DNA from: an uncultured Fodinibius sp.
Lineage (GTDB): Bacteria > Bacteroidota > Rhodothermia > Balneolales > Balneolaceae
DNA: 64,000 bases
Direction of reading: 5' to 3'
NCBI GenBank assembly: GCA_913056235.1
Contig: CAJXMW010000008.1
Coordinates: forward strand, 1 to 64,000
The position numbers and the translations under genes are program-made. Positions 1 to 8,420 of the stretch are shown here, piece after piece. The notes beneath the pieces are model-generated. The model saw only the letters and a program-made list of their open reading frames with translations, had not been told where the DNA came from and did no database searches. How positions within the stretch are numbered: position 1 is the stretch's first letter; every line of letters begins with the position of its first letter.

Positions 1-59
1 TTAAGCCCGGCAGCGCCGATGGTACTGCCCGCAGGGCGGAAGCGTAGGTCCCCGACTGC
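1..59 (+). rRNA. 5S ribosomal RNA, 3' half (5' end outside window)
   Basis: The first bases carry the conserved 5S 3' half: the AAGCCCGGCAGCGCCGATGG segment, then GTACTGCC, a GGGCGGAAGCGTAGGT arm and a closing CCCCGACTGC. The 5' half, and presumably the 23S and 16S genes, lie left of the window. The exact 3' end (about 55-60) is estimated from the helix and from the terminator that follows. It is the last gene of a plus-strand rRNA operon. Confidence 0.85.
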
Positions 60-74
60 TCGCTTATTTGATTG

Positions 75-110
75 AAGCCCTTTACGCTCACCGCGTAAAG
101 GGCTTTTTTA
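75..110 (+). terminator. Rho-independent terminator of the rRNA operon
   Basis: A perfect 13-bp stem (AAGCCCTTTACGC at 75-87, GCGTAAAGGGCTT at 93-105) with a 5-nt loop is followed by a T run. It lies 15 nt after the 5S gene and before the converging tgt gene, so it most likely ends the rRNA operon. Confidence 0.9.
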
Positions 111-156
111 CTTATATGTGTTTTTCTTGTATGGAAATGAAATTGGCAAGCTGATC

Positions 157-1284
157 TTAGATTTTGGTATCCAGAATCTCAGCCTTATCCTGATACCAAT
201 TATAGAAGGTATCATTTGCTATACGTTCTTTAACTTCATCCATCAGCCACAAATAGAAGGTTAGGTTATGCAACGTGGCCAAGCTGAGTCCTAACAGTTC
301 ATCATTGCGAAACAGGTGATGTATATATGACATCTTGTATTTCTGACACAGATCAGAGGGAAAGTCCGGATCAAGTGGCTTATTATGATTTTTCCATTTG
401 GCATTGTGGATATTGATGTACCCATTCTTGGTGAAAATTTGACCGTTCCGTGCATTACGGGTAGGCAACACACAATCGAACATGTCAAGGCCACGGGCAA
501 TGCAGTGCAAGAGATTGGCCGGTTTGCCTACGCCCATTAAGTATCTGGGCTTGTCCTTAGGCAAATAATCGGTATTCAGATCAGTCATTTCGTACATGAG
601 TTCGGTAGGTTCTCCCACGCTGAGACCGCCGATAGCAATACCCTCAAAATCAAGGTCGGTGATATACTTTGATGATTCAATTCTTAAATCCTCGTATGTA
701 CCCCCTTGGACAATACCAAACTGGGCTTGGCTGTGCCCGTATTTAGGTTTTGTATCCAGAAAAGCCTCACGACCCCGCTTCTCCCAGCGGTGGGTAAGCT
801 CCATCGACTCTTTGGCATATTCATAACTACAGGGATAAGGCGGGCACTCATCAAGTACCATCATGATGTCAGATCCCAGCGTTCGCTGTATATCTACCAC
901 GTTTTCAGGTGTAAACATATGTTTCGATCCATCGAGATGGCTTTTGAACTGGGCGCCCTCTTCAGAAAGTTCACGATTATCCGAAAGGGAATACACCTGA
1001 TAGCCGCCAGAATCAGTTAGGATTGGTCGATTCCAATTCATGAAAGAGTGCAGGCCACCTGCGTTTTCAATAATATCACAGCCTGGACGTAGATAAAGGT
1101 GATAGGTATTGCTTAATATTATTTGGGCTTTGACTTTATCAATAAGTTCGTCTTGTTTTACTGCTTTGACGGTAGCCAGTGTACCCACTGGCATAAAAAT
1201 AGGGGTGGATATTTCTCCGTGTTCAGTTGTTAGAGTGCCGAGTCTTGCTTTTGTTGAAGTGGCTGTTTTTTTAAGATCAAACAA
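157..1284 (-). CDS. tgt: tRNA-guanine transglycosylase (queuosine synthesis)
   Basis: Exchanges the wobble guanine of GUN-anticodon tRNAs for the queuosine precursor preQ1 in the cytoplasm. At 375 residues it has the usual length. The catalytic acid (D91 in TDSGGYQ) and the nucleophile (D270 in DCVLPTRNARNG) are present, as are the IVQGG and GGLSVGE loops. The start is TTG at 1284, chosen because no in-frame ATG fits and MFDLKK begins just before the conserved core. One oddity stands out: aligned without gaps to the E. coli CxCxxC plus His zinc site, only the last cysteine (C313) and H339 remain, and F308 and S310 occupy the other two positions. The gene converges on the 5S rRNA and diverges from the glycosyltransferase at 1433 across about 150 bp of AT-rich DNA. 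Confidence 0.95.
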   Translation of the reverse strand: MFDLKKTATSTKARLGTLTTEHGEISTPIFMPVGTLATVKAVKQDELIDKVKAQIILSNTYHLYLRPGCDIIENAGGLHSFMNWNRPILTDSGGYQVYSLSDNRELSEEGAQFKSHLDGSKHMFTPENVVDIQRTLGSDIMMVLDECPPYPCSYEYAKESMELTHRWEKRGREAFLDTKPKYGHSQAQFGIVQGGTYEDLRIESSKYITDLDFEGIAIGGLSVGEPTELMYEMTDLNTDYLPKDKPRYLMGVGKPANLLHCIARGLDMFDCVLPTRNARNGQIFTKNGYINIHNAKWKNHNKPLDPDFPSDLCQKYKMSYIHHLFRNDELLGLSLATLHNLTFYLWLMDEVKERIANDTFYNWYQDKAEILDTKI

Positions 1285-1432
1285 TGGATGTGATTGAATT
1301 AATATTATTGTGAGTAATGAAGCACGAAAATAGTAAAATTATTTATGCAACATTAACAACCTATTTCGTATTCTTAGAAAAATTATTAGGCTAATTAGCA
1401 TTTAATTATTTAGAATATTGTTAGACGAGTTT

Positions 1433-2161
1433 ATGTCGCAAAAGACGTTGGTAATTGTTCCCACATATAATGAAGGCAACAATATTTCCCGCCTTATTGA
1501 GAAGGTAATGAGTCTTGATACATCAATTCACCTATTAATTATTGATGATGGATCCCCCGATGGGACGGCTGATGTTGTAAAAAACAAACAGCAAGCATAT
1601 GACGGACGCTTACACCTGATTGAGCGTTCGGGGAAACTAGGGCTTGGTACAGCTTATGTACGGGGATTTAAGTATGCCCTGGACCATGACTATGCATATA
1701 TCTGTGAAATGGATGCCGATTTCTCCCATGATCCAGAAGATTTGCCGCAATTGATCGAAGAAGTGAGTGAGGGTCGGACAGATGTAGCGGTAGGATCCCG
1801 TTACGCTAATGGTATCAGTATTATTAACTGGCCACTGAGTCGACTTATTCTTTCCTACAGTGCCAACTTATATGCACGATTTATCACCGGTCTCCCCATT
1901 TTTGATACAACCGCCGGTTTCAAATGCATACATCGAAAAGTACTAGAAGGTATTTCGGTGGACAAGATTAGCTCAAATGGCTATGCATTTCAAATTGAGT
2001 TGCATTTCCGGGCATGGAAAGCGGGCTTTGATCTTAAGGAAGTAGCCATCATTTTTCGTGAACGTGAGGAGGGGGTCTCCAAGATGTCTAAAGCCATTGT
2101 TTGGGAGGCGATTTGGCGTGTTTGGACGCTTAAGTTGCAAAGTATGTTTGGCAAGCTATAA
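1433..2161 (+). CDS. polyprenol (dolichol)-phosphate mannosyltransferase-like GT2 glycosyltransferase
   Basis: Family GT2 enzyme that moves a sugar, usually mannose, from a nucleotide donor to polyprenyl phosphate at the inner face of the membrane. About 242 residues. Visible motifs are VIVPTYNEGNN near the start, LLIIDDGSPDGTAD, the donor/metal motif EMDADFSHDPEDL, and TTAGFKCIHRKVL with SNGYAFQIEL, all typical of the DPM1/Ppm1 subgroup. There is no C-terminal GtrA-like membrane domain, so it is the short soluble form. I start it at ATG 1433 (MSQKTLVIVP); an in-frame TTG at 1418 would add five residues. It stands alone between tgt and the accA operon. The acceptor and exact sugar cannot be read from the sequence. 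Confidence 0.88.
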   Translation: MSQKTLVIVPTYNEGNNISRLIEKVMSLDTSIHLLIIDDGSPDGTADVVKNKQQAYDGRLHLIERSGKLGLGTAYVRGFKYALDHDYAYICEMDADFSHDPEDLPQLIEEVSEGRTDVAVGSRYANGISIINWPLSRLILSYSANLYARFITGLPIFDTTAGFKCIHRKVLEGISVDKISSNGYAFQIELHFRAWKAGFDLKEVAIIFREREEGVSKMSKAIVWEAIWRVWTLKLQSMFGKL

Positions 2162-2317
2162 GAAGGTGTGCCAGAAATGGGAATAATATATTTTTTTAAT
2201 TGTTCCCCATTTACTCTTGTGCATAAAGGTTAAATTTGCATACACAGCGAAACTTGGTCCCCAACAGCCAGTATGAAGTATCAAACATTAATTCCTTACA
2301 ATCTCACTTGAAGTTGT

Positions 2318-2325
2318 TATATTTG
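2318..2325 (+). promoter_or_regulatory. possible Bacteroidota-type -7 promoter box (TATATTTG) for the accA operon
   Basis: TATATTTG matches the TAnnTTTG -7 consensus of Bacteroidota primary-sigma promoters and sits 35 bp before the accA ATG. I see no convincing -33 TTG at the expected distance, so this is tentative. Upstream, about 2174-2211, an imperfect hairpin (AATGGGAA with TTCCCCATT) surrounds a T-rich loop; its role is unknown. Confidence 0.35.
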
Positions 2326-2360
2326 AAATCAATTTAGCAGAATTCGTAGACAAACCATTT

Positions 2361-3332
2361 ATGCAGTATTTAGATTTTGAACAACCGATTGCTGACCTGG
2401 AGAAGAAGATCAAGGAACTTAGCGAACTCTCGGTGGCTGATGATGAAGTGCTTTCGCCGGAAATAGAAAGGCTTGAAAAGCGCGTTGACGAACTTCGTGA
2501 ATCAATTTTTACCAACCTAACTCGTTGGCAGCGCGTGCAGTTAGCTCGCCATCCGGATCGTCCATACACGCAGGATTACATCTATAAGATGTGTGATAAT
2601 TTTGTAGAGATTCATGGCGACCGGTATCACAGCGACGACAAAGCCATTATAGGTGGTTTTGCCACAATCGATGGGCAGTCGGTAGTTATTATGGGGCACC
2701 AAAAGGGACGTGATACCAAGAGTAGGCAATTTCGCCGTTTTGGGATGGCCAATCCCGAAGGCTATCGCAAAGCTCATCGGCTGATGAAATTGGGCGAAAA
2801 ATTTGATATCCCTGTCATTACGTTGCTGGATACGCCTGGTGCATATCCTGGCCTTGAAGCTGAGGAGCGTGGACAGGCTGAGGCCATTGCTAAAAACCTG
2901 AAGATGATGGCAACACTTAAAGTCCCCATTATTTCGGTGGTGATTGGTGAAGGAGCCAGCGGTGGGGCTATCGGTATAGGTATGGGCAATGAAGTGTATA
3001 TGATGGAAAACACATGGTATTCGGTTATTGCTCCAGAATCGTGTTCTACTATTTTGTGGAAAAACCGGGATTATAAAGAGCAGGCCGCTGCGGTATTAAA
3101 ACTAACGGCTCCTGATCTTAAGGATATGAATGTGATTGACGGGGTCATCGAAGAACCGCTCGGCGGAGCACACCGCGATCCTGATCAGTCGGCAAAGGCG
3201 GTGAAGAAACAACTATTGAATTCGCTGAACCGTCTTAAAGAGATGTCACCCGAAGAATTGGTCGAGAAACGCATCGAAAAATATTCCCAGATGGGCGAAT
3301 GGAAAGAAATATCCAAAGCTAAACAAGCATAA
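2361..3332 (+). CDS. accA: acetyl-CoA carboxylase carboxyltransferase subunit alpha
   Basis: Alpha half of the carboxyltransferase that makes malonyl-CoA for fatty-acid synthesis; it works with AccD (not in this window). 323 residues, normal length. An N-terminal helical segment (about 1-60) precedes the crotonase-like core. The core carries [23 protein letters not shown], the [23 protein letters not shown] region and the oxyanion segment [14 protein letters not shown], followed by [11 protein letters not shown]. Start at ATG 2361. It is the first gene of a compact operon to 7877; the next gene begins 6 nt after its stop. Confidence 0.97.
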   Translation: MQYLDFEQPIADLEKKIKELSELSVADDEVLSPEIERLEKRVDELRESIFTNLTRWQRVQLARHPDRPYTQDYIYKMCDNFVEIHGDRYHSDDKAIIGGFATIDGQSVVIMGHQKGRDTKSRQFRRFGMANPEGYRKAHRLMKLGEKFDIPVITLLDTPGAYPGLEAEERGQAEAIAKNLKMMATLKVPIISVVIGEGASGGAIGIGMGNEVYMMENTWYSVIAPESCSTILWKNRDYKEQAAAVLKLTAPDLKDMNVIDGVIEEPLGGAHRDPDQSAKAVKKQLLNSLNRLKEMSPEELVEKRIEKYSQMGEWKEISKAKQA

Positions 3333-3338
3333 ATACGA

Positions 3339-3779
3339 GTGTTCCCTGAGAAAGCTTCTATTTATACCTACACACATCAACTGCGGAGCCGTTACGGGGA
3401 GACCGACCAGATGGGCTATGTATATTATGGGCGGTACCTGGAATATTTTGAGGAAGCCCGTACCGAGATGATCCGTTCGCTAGGTTTCCCATATACCAAG
3501 CTCGAAGAGAGCGGCGTGATGCTGCCTGTTGTTCATACGGAAGTTGATTACAAAGCTCCGGTATATTACGATGAGTTGATGAGTATCGAGGTAATGCTGT
3601 TTGATATTCCAACGGTGAAGCTGGAGACTTTTTACAAAGTGTCTACCAATCGCCGGGAACAGCCGCACATTTTCGGAAAAGTGGTACTCTGCTTTATGAA
3701 AGAGGAGAATCGTAAACCGTGTAGGGCGCCAACAGCTTTTATTAATAACTTGACTGCTAATATCAACGCTTCAACATAA
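3339..3779 (+). CDS. YbgC/FadM-like hotdog acyl-CoA thioesterase
   Basis: 4-hydroxybenzoyl-CoA thioesterase-like hotdog protein, expected to hydrolyse acyl-CoA or acyl-ACP thioesters. 146 residues. RYGETDQMGYVYYGRYLEYFEEAR near the N-terminus contains the catalytic aspartate (D in ETDQMG) and the hotdog helix; HTEVDYKAPVYYDEL is the following strand motif. The start is GTG at 3339, 6 nt after accA. Its stop overlaps the next gene's ATG by one base (TAATG), so the two are translationally coupled. In other bacteria ybgC sits with the Tol-Pal genes; here it is embedded in a lipid operon, consistent with an acyl-chain role. The substrate is unknown. Confidence 0.88.
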   Translation: MFPEKASIYTYTHQLRSRYGETDQMGYVYYGRYLEYFEEARTEMIRSLGFPYTKLEESGVMLPVVHTEVDYKAPVYYDELMSIEVMLFDIPTVKLETFYKVSTNRREQPHIFGKVVLCFMKEENRKPCRAPTAFINNLTANINAST

Positions 3780-4279
3780 TGTCCAATCGCCAAACGAACC
3801 TTTATTTGTTGGTTCTTGTATCCATTTCGGGGGTAATTTTAGTTGGACTCGGAGGCGGTCTTTTTAACCAGCAGTCGCCATGGCAGATACAGTGGCAGCA
3901 CGAAGCGTTTTCAAATCTTTGTCATCAAAATCCCGCCCGTTCGTTCTGGATCAACGGGCAGCCCATGGCGGTCTGTAGTCGGTGCCTGGGGATCTACGCA
4001 GGCTTTGGCATAGGCTGGCTCACGTTACCGCTGTATGCAATCGCAAATATGGCTGAGAAGTGGAATTTCAAAAAAGTAGCGATGGCCATAGTTTTAATAA
4101 ATATTTTTGATATAGTTGGAAATATCCTCGGTTTTTGGGAAAATACCTTGGTCTCACGATTGGCGCTTGGGTGCATGATGGGAATGTCAGCTGCACTGAT
4201 TTTTTCGGGAGACTTTTTTAAGACAATCATCAAATCAAAAGGGAATCATTATGGAAGAGTCACAGCAACAGATAGGTAG
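3779..4279 (+). CDS. DUF2085 family membrane protein
   Basis: Small inner-membrane protein, 166 residues, with about three hydrophobic segments (about 8-25, 68-90, 100-140). The family signature is clear: CHQNPARSFWINGQPMAVCSRC then LGIYAGFGIGW, with conserved Cys and His residues that could bind a metal. The function of DUF2085 proteins is not established. It begins at an ATG overlapping the thioesterase stop and its last 29 nt overlap the next gene, so it belongs to the accA-cdsA operon. Confidence 0.8.
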   Translation: MSNRQTNLYLLVLVSISGVILVGLGGGLFNQQSPWQIQWQHEAFSNLCHQNPARSFWINGQPMAVCSRCLGIYAGFGIGWLTLPLYAIANMAEKWNFKKVAMAIVLINIFDIVGNILGFWENTLVSRLALGCMMGMSAALIFSGDFFKTIIKSKGNHYGRVTATDR

Positions 4280-4799
4280 TTTGCCCTCATATTGGAACTC
4301 TGTTATTATCGCCGGGGCAATATTTGGGCTGATATCCGCCATTGGACAATTGGTTGGAGGCTATGTGCTTATTAACACTGGTGAACAATCCAATATAATT
4401 AATGTCGGATTTTGTTTGATTGGAGCTTTTGCAGGATTTACAGCATTATGGCATTATAACGATCTTGGTGATTTTAGTATGTCACTGGGTCGGGGTGCCC
4501 TTATCGGTTTTTTGGCAGGAGCAGTTGCTGCTCTTCTTAGTATGGGCTTTGTTTGGATCTGGAAACTTATCGATCCCAGTTATGAACAGGCATTTAAGCA
4601 AGCTAATATTGCTATGATTGAAAATGATGGGAGCATTCCCGACGAATGGAAGCAAATGTCGATTGACATGATTCATGATCCAAGTTTGATGATGACCATC
4701 CTTACTTCAATTGGGGGAATAGTATTTATGGGAGTCCTCAATATGTTAACCGGCATGCTGGGGGTTAAAGTATTCGGCAAAAAAGAAGAAAAATTCTAG
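4251..4799 (+). CDS. DUF4199-like membrane protein
   Basis: Inner-membrane protein of 182 residues with four hydrophobic helices (about 15-37, 48-66, 78-102, 148-170) and a polar stretch near 105-140 containing EWKQMSIDMIHDP. This layout matches DUF4199, a family common in Bacteroidota with no known function. The start is ATG 4251 inside the 3' end of the DUF2085 gene, preceded by AAAAGGGAA, a plausible ribosome site. Encoded within the lipid operon. Confidence 0.7.
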   Translation: MEESQQQIGSLPSYWNSVIIAGAIFGLISAIGQLVGGYVLINTGEQSNIINVGFCLIGAFAGFTALWHYNDLGDFSMSLGRGALIGFLAGAVAALLSMGFVWIWKLIDPSYEQAFKQANIAMIENDGSIPDEWKQMSIDMIHDPSLMMTILTSIGGIVFMGVLNMLTGMLGVKVFGKKEEKF

Positions 4800-4816
4800 G
4801 ATAGAGATACGTTATA

Positions 4817-5758
4817 GTGACAGATCAGGCTTCGGAGAATAAGACAACAAATCCTCTTTACAAACCCTGGATTGAACGCAACGGTTTTGCCCATTGGGCC
4901 ATAGCCATCTTTTGGATAGTAGGAGCGTTTATACTGTTCCAGTTTACTGCTTCCATCGTAGCGCTTGTATTGGTGGCTTCGAAGAAAGGAATCAGCGCTA
5001 ATCCGGCTGAGATGATGGACATGATGCAGCAGAATCTGGACCTGTTGTTTGTGGGCAATACCAGTGGACAAATTCTGTTCTTAGGATTGGCCACTTGGTT
5101 TGTGACGCGGTTGCACAGCTCAGCAGAAAATAGGTCAACATTTCTTCGATTTAGCTTTCATAAGGATACGCTGCAGAAGACCGGAATTACCTTCTTGTTG
5201 ATTATTGCGGCTCAGCCAGCGGTCTGGTTTCTTTCATGGCTCAATGCGATGATCCCGGTTCCGGAATTCTTCAGCAACATGCAGAATACGCAGATGCAGA
5301 TGATTGAAAACTATCTGAGAGGCGATCACCTGATGGTAATTACCCTGTTTCATGTAGCACTGGTTCCGGCCATCTGTGAAGAAACACTCTATCGGGGATA
5401 CGTTATGCGTGCCTTCCAAAAAAGCTGGGGGGTATTGCCCGCTATTATTATTTCGGGATTATTCTTTGGTCTCTACCATGTTCAGCTCAGTAATCTACTA
5501 CCACTGGCCACCCTCGGAATGTTATTCGCGTATGTTACCTGGGCTTCGGAAAGCATTTATCCTGCTATTGTGGCTCATTTGGTGAATAATGGGGGGAGTG
5601 TACTGATGGGTACCTATTATCCTGAATCGGCTTTTTCAGAGATGACGCCCGAAGCAATGCCCCCGGTGTGGGCCGTAATTCCCAGTCTGTTAATTACGGC
5701 ATATATTGTATATTGGTTATATAATCAGCACACGAAACAACCGGCTAAGGAGGTCTGA
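4817..5758 (+). CDS. CPBP (Abi) family intramembrane metalloprotease
   Basis: Polytopic membrane protein of 313 residues from the CPBP/Rce1-like family. The glutamate motif EETLYRGYVMRAF, the FFGLYHVQ histidine motif and the HLVNN motif near the C-terminus are the three catalytic/metal signatures of these proteases. Several hydrophobic helices precede them. The start is GTG at 4817, the only suitable codon after the previous stop. Family members process prenylated proteins or peptides, or act as immunity proteins; the substrate here is unknown. It is followed 2 nt later by the DUF2007 gene. Confidence 0.88.
   Translation: MTDQASENKTTNPLYKPWIERNGFAHWAIAIFWIVGAFILFQFTASIVALVLVASKKGISANPAEMMDMMQQNLDLLFVGNTSGQILFLGLATWFVTRLHSSAENRSTFLRFSFHKDTLQKTGITFLLIIAAQPAVWFLSWLNAMIPVPEFFSNMQNTQMQMIENYLRGDHLMVITLFHVALVPAICEETLYRGYVMRAFQKSWGVLPAIIISGLFFGLYHVQLSNLLPLATLGMLFAYVTWASESIYPAIVAHLVNNGGSVLMGTYYPESAFSEMTPEAMPPVWAVIPSLLITAYIVYWLYNQHTKQPAKEV
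5747..5753 (+). promoter_or_regulatory. strong Shine-Dalgarno sequence for the DUF2007 gene
   Basis: AAGGAGG lies 7 nt before ATG 5761. It is a near-perfect anti-16S match and stands out because most genes here have weak or no Shine-Dalgarno sequences. It lies within the final codons of the CPBP gene. Confidence 0.75.
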
Positions 5759-5760
5759 CT

Positions 5761-6033
5761 ATGTACGAAGGATCAAAACCAAATGAGATTGAGAATTGGA
5801 CCTGCGTTATGGAGCGGGGTACCGAGTACGAGGTTGAGATTGCTAAAAACTATCTGGCTGATCTTGATATTCCCTCGAACATCCTGTCGAAACGAGATTC
5901 GGTTATCAGCGTAAACGTAGGTGAAATGGCGCTGGTTTATCTCTATGTTCCGCAAGAATATGAGGAACAGGCCCGCGAAGCGCTTGAAGATATGGATCTG
6001 TCTGAGGAAGATGCTAATGACGAAGAAGAATAA
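5761..6033 (+). CDS. DUF2007 domain protein (putative signal transducing protein)
   Basis: Small acidic soluble protein of 90 residues. The DUF2007 pattern is visible: an early strand, then GTEYEVEIAKNYLADLDIPS, a strand ending in V-LYVP, and a helix EEQAREALEDMD. The fold is a small alpha-beta (ferredoxin-like) unit; the function is unknown. The C-terminus is a run of Asp and Glu. It sits between the CPBP protease and cdsA, 2 nt after the former and 7 nt before the latter. Confidence 0.75.
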   Translation: MYEGSKPNEIENWTCVMERGTEYEVEIAKNYLADLDIPSNILSKRDSVISVNVGEMALVYLYVPQEYEEQAREALEDMDLSEEDANDEEE

Positions 6034-6040
6034 CTGACCT

Positions 6041-6862
6041 GTGAGCGAATTAACAAAGCGCATTCTCTTTGCGGTACCGGCAGCTATTCTGTTTTTATAT
6101 ATTACTTGGGTGGGCAGCTTTTATTTTACCGGGCTTATAGTGTTGGTTGCTTTGTTTATACAACGTGAAATTTCTTTAATCAGCGAAAGTGCTGATTTTA
6201 AGCCGGATACCTTTTTCCCCTACACGATTGGTTTGTGGATTTTGTTGAGTCCGCTGCTGTCTCATGCCCTTATTTTGGGTATTGCTATATTCCTGATATT
6301 TATGGCTGTCCAAGTGTTTAAAACCGGTGATCGTGCCCTCAAAGAACTTATTTCTACAACCTTTTGTGGGATTTATGCTCCGCTGGGGCTTCTAACCTTA
6401 TTGATGCTCCGGAATATCGGAAGCACTGAAACCGGGTTTCTGTTGACAATCACCCTCTTGCTTATGGTCTGGGGCAACGACGTGTTTGCCTATTTTGGTG
6501 GTAAAGCATTTGGAAAAAATAAGTTGGCGCCCACGGTTAGTCCCAATAAAACCTGGGAGGGTTTTTTCTTCGGGATTTTAGGTGCCCTTGTTGGATTGTT
6601 ACTTGTGATATATTTGACTCCGATAAAATTCCCAGTCTCGGTTGTAGCAGTGGCTCCGGCGGCTCTTCTTGTTAGTATTTTTGGTCCTATTGGAGATCTC
6701 ACCGAAAGCCGCCTCAAGCGGGCCGCGAATATGAAAGATGCCTCAAATATTTTGCCCGGCCACGGTGGTTTTTTTGACCGCTTTGATGCGCTTATTTTGG
6801 CCGCTCCTGCTTTTTATTGTTATCTCTATCTGTTAAAAATTATTGGACATGTCTCGTTTTAG
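6041..6862 (+). CDS. cdsA: phosphatidate cytidylyltransferase (CDP-diglyceride synthase)
   Basis: Makes CDP-diacylglycerol from CTP and phosphatidate, the branch point of phospholipid synthesis, in the inner membrane. 273 residues with about seven or eight hydrophobic helices. The family signature is intact in the C-terminal third: GDLTESRLKRAANMKD then LPGHGGFFDRFDAL. The start is GTG at 6041, 7 nt after the DUF2007 stop. It overlaps the next gene by 14 nt. Together with accA it marks this operon as membrane-lipid related. Confidence 0.95.
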   Translation: MSELTKRILFAVPAAILFLYITWVGSFYFTGLIVLVALFIQREISLISESADFKPDTFFPYTIGLWILLSPLLSHALILGIAIFLIFMAVQVFKTGDRALKELISTTFCGIYAPLGLLTLLMLRNIGSTETGFLLTITLLLMVWGNDVFAYFGGKAFGKNKLAPTVSPNKTWEGFFFGILGALVGLLLVIYLTPIKFPVSVVAVAPAALLVSIFGPIGDLTESRLKRAANMKDASNILPGHGGFFDRFDALILAAPAFYCYLYLLKIIGHVSF

Positions 6863-7877
6863 TATCGAAACTTTTGACAACGAATTAGCTCTTGAAAATC
6901 CCTTTACCATTGCCCGCGGCACCAAAGAAACCGTCCCTAATGTAGGGGTTCGTCTTAGAGCGGACAGGATAACCGGTTATGGCGAAGCGGGTCCTAACAG
7001 CCGGTATGATGAGGATGCCGAAAAAGTAATGGCCTTTGTTGCTCAGCTGCCGGACCCCTTTTTTGATGATATTGATGCTCCACATGCAGTTGCAAAGAAG
7101 TTGCATGATGTGAACATGCCAGTACAGTCGGCCAGAGCGGCCGTGGAGATGGCATGGCTCGACTGGTGGGGCAAAAGTCACCAGCAACCGCTTTGGAAGC
7201 TCTGGGAGGCCCCCTCCAACAAGACCCCATCCACCTCTTTTACCATTGGTCTGGATGAGATTGACGTGATGCAGCACAAAGTTGAGGAAGCTGCTGAGTA
7301 TCCCATCCTAAAAGTGAAATTAGGTACTGATCGTGATCGCAAAATCATAAGAGCTATTCGGGAGATTACTGATAAGCCTATTCGGGTAGATGCTAATGAA
7401 GGTTGGGAAACATTAGACGTGGCCAAAGAGCAGATTACATTTCTGGCGGATCAGAATATAGAGCTTGTCGAGCAGCCCATGCCGGCAGCCATGCATGATA
7501 AGATGACCGAGCTCAAGCAATGGTCACCGCTGCCCCTGATGGCCGATGAGAGTTTTAAAGGCAATGAGAATTTGGATAAAACCGCAGAGGCTTTTCACGG
7601 TATCAACATTAAGCTGATGAAAATAGGCAGTCTTGTGAAAGCTCGTGAGGTTATTCAACAGGCACGAGCTCGTGATTTACAGGTGATGGTTGGCTGCATG
7701 ATCGAGAGTTCGCTGGCTATTTCAGCGGGTGCATTGATTGGAACGTGGGCCGACTACGTAGATTTAGATGGGTTCCTATTGATCAAGGATGATCCGTTTG
7801 AAGGATTGGAACTGACTACCGACAAAGAAGTACAGCTCAGTGATAACCCGGGATTGGGCGTTCATCCCAGGGATTAA
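6849..7877 (+). CDS. L-Ala-D/L-Glu-type dipeptide epimerase (enolase superfamily)
   Basis: Muconate-lactonizing-enzyme subgroup of the enolase superfamily, most likely epimerising L-Ala-D-Glu released from peptidoglycan. About 342 residues. An N-terminal capping domain is followed by the barrel with catalytic lysines in LKVKLG, metal ligands in RVDANEGW, ELVEQPM and MADES, and the second catalytic lysine in NIKLMKIGS. I use ATG 6849 (MSRFSIETF); a TTG two codons upstream is also open. It overlaps cdsA by 14 nt, and its last 4 nt overlap the convergent DoxX-like gene. Dipeptide specificity is inferred from the family. Confidence 0.88.
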   Translation: MSRFSIETFDNELALENPFTIARGTKETVPNVGVRLRADRITGYGEAGPNSRYDEDAEKVMAFVAQLPDPFFDDIDAPHAVAKKLHDVNMPVQSARAAVEMAWLDWWGKSHQQPLWKLWEAPSNKTPSTSFTIGLDEIDVMQHKVEEAAEYPILKVKLGTDRDRKIIRAIREITDKPIRVDANEGWETLDVAKEQITFLADQNIELVEQPMPAAMHDKMTELKQWSPLPLMADESFKGNENLDKTAEAFHGINIKLMKIGSLVKAREVIQQARARDLQVMVGCMIESSLAISAGALIGTWADYVDLDGFLLIKDDPFEGLELTTDKEVQLSDNPGLGVHPRD

Positions 7878-8341
7878 GGATTACGGATACTTTTTGGTTT
7901 TTCTTGTTCATTGGATTTTGTTTTTATCAACACAAAAGCGCCAATAATCATTATGCCAAGCACGAGGTTTCGGACAAGCGTAAACTCGAGGCTCGAGGAA
8001 AAGCCAAAGGCACCGAAACAGCCACAACTCTCCACGCTCATTCCCTGAGAATAGAAGTAGCCAAGCACGGAAGAGAATCCACCCAGCATCAAGAACGCGC
8101 CGCTTAGTGCCCATTTCAAATATTTGCCCCAAAGTAGAAAGGCAGCCAGAATCAGCTCGAGGATGGAGGTAGCAATTACGATAGGACCGGCATATTCGAT
8201 CAGCCAGAAATATTCGGTGGCCAATAATTCTACCAGATAACGAGCATCTGAACCGTTGATTAGTTTACCTATACCGGAGAATACGAAAAGGCCACCAAGT
8301 AAAATCCGAATGCCGGTGAGCAAAATAGTTTTGTAATTCAA
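7874..8341 (-). CDS. DoxX/MauE-like membrane protein
   Basis: Four-helix inner-membrane protein of 155 residues. RILLGGLFVFSGIGKL near the N-terminus is the DoxX/MauE signature, and ESCGCFGAFG after the third helix is a cysteine motif seen in MauE-type proteins, which are linked to disulfide or redox handling. The start is TTG at 8341, as no in-frame ATG lies near the first helix. Its 3' end overlaps the convergent epimerase gene by 4 nt, so the two messages could pair. It diverges from the TIGR01777 gene. Role unknown. Confidence 0.75.
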   Translation of the reverse strand: MNYKTILLTGIRILLGGLFVFSGIGKLINGSDARYLVELLATEYFWLIEYAGPIVIATSILELILAAFLLWGKYLKWALSGAFLMLGGFSSVLGYFYSQGMSVESCGCFGAFGFSSSLEFTLVRNLVLGIMIIGAFVLIKTKSNEQEKPKSIRNP

Positions 8342-8347
8342 ATCAGG

Positions 8348-8355
8348 TATATTTG
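8348..8355 (+). promoter_or_regulatory. possible -7 box (TATATTTG) for the TIGR01777 gene
   Basis: TATATTTG matches TAnnTTTG and lies 65 bp before ATG 8421 in the divergent spacer. No well-spaced -33 element is evident. Confidence 0.3.
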
Positions 8356-8420
8356 TGTGGAATTTTTGGCTACTTTTAAATGTAATTGTTTCCAGATAAA
8401 AAATTGAAACAAATCAGGAC

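Noticed and set aside
4817-5758. CPBP protease as a bacteriocin-immunity or defence gene
   Set aside because: No bacteriocin-like peptide gene is nearby; the gene sits in a housekeeping lipid operon.
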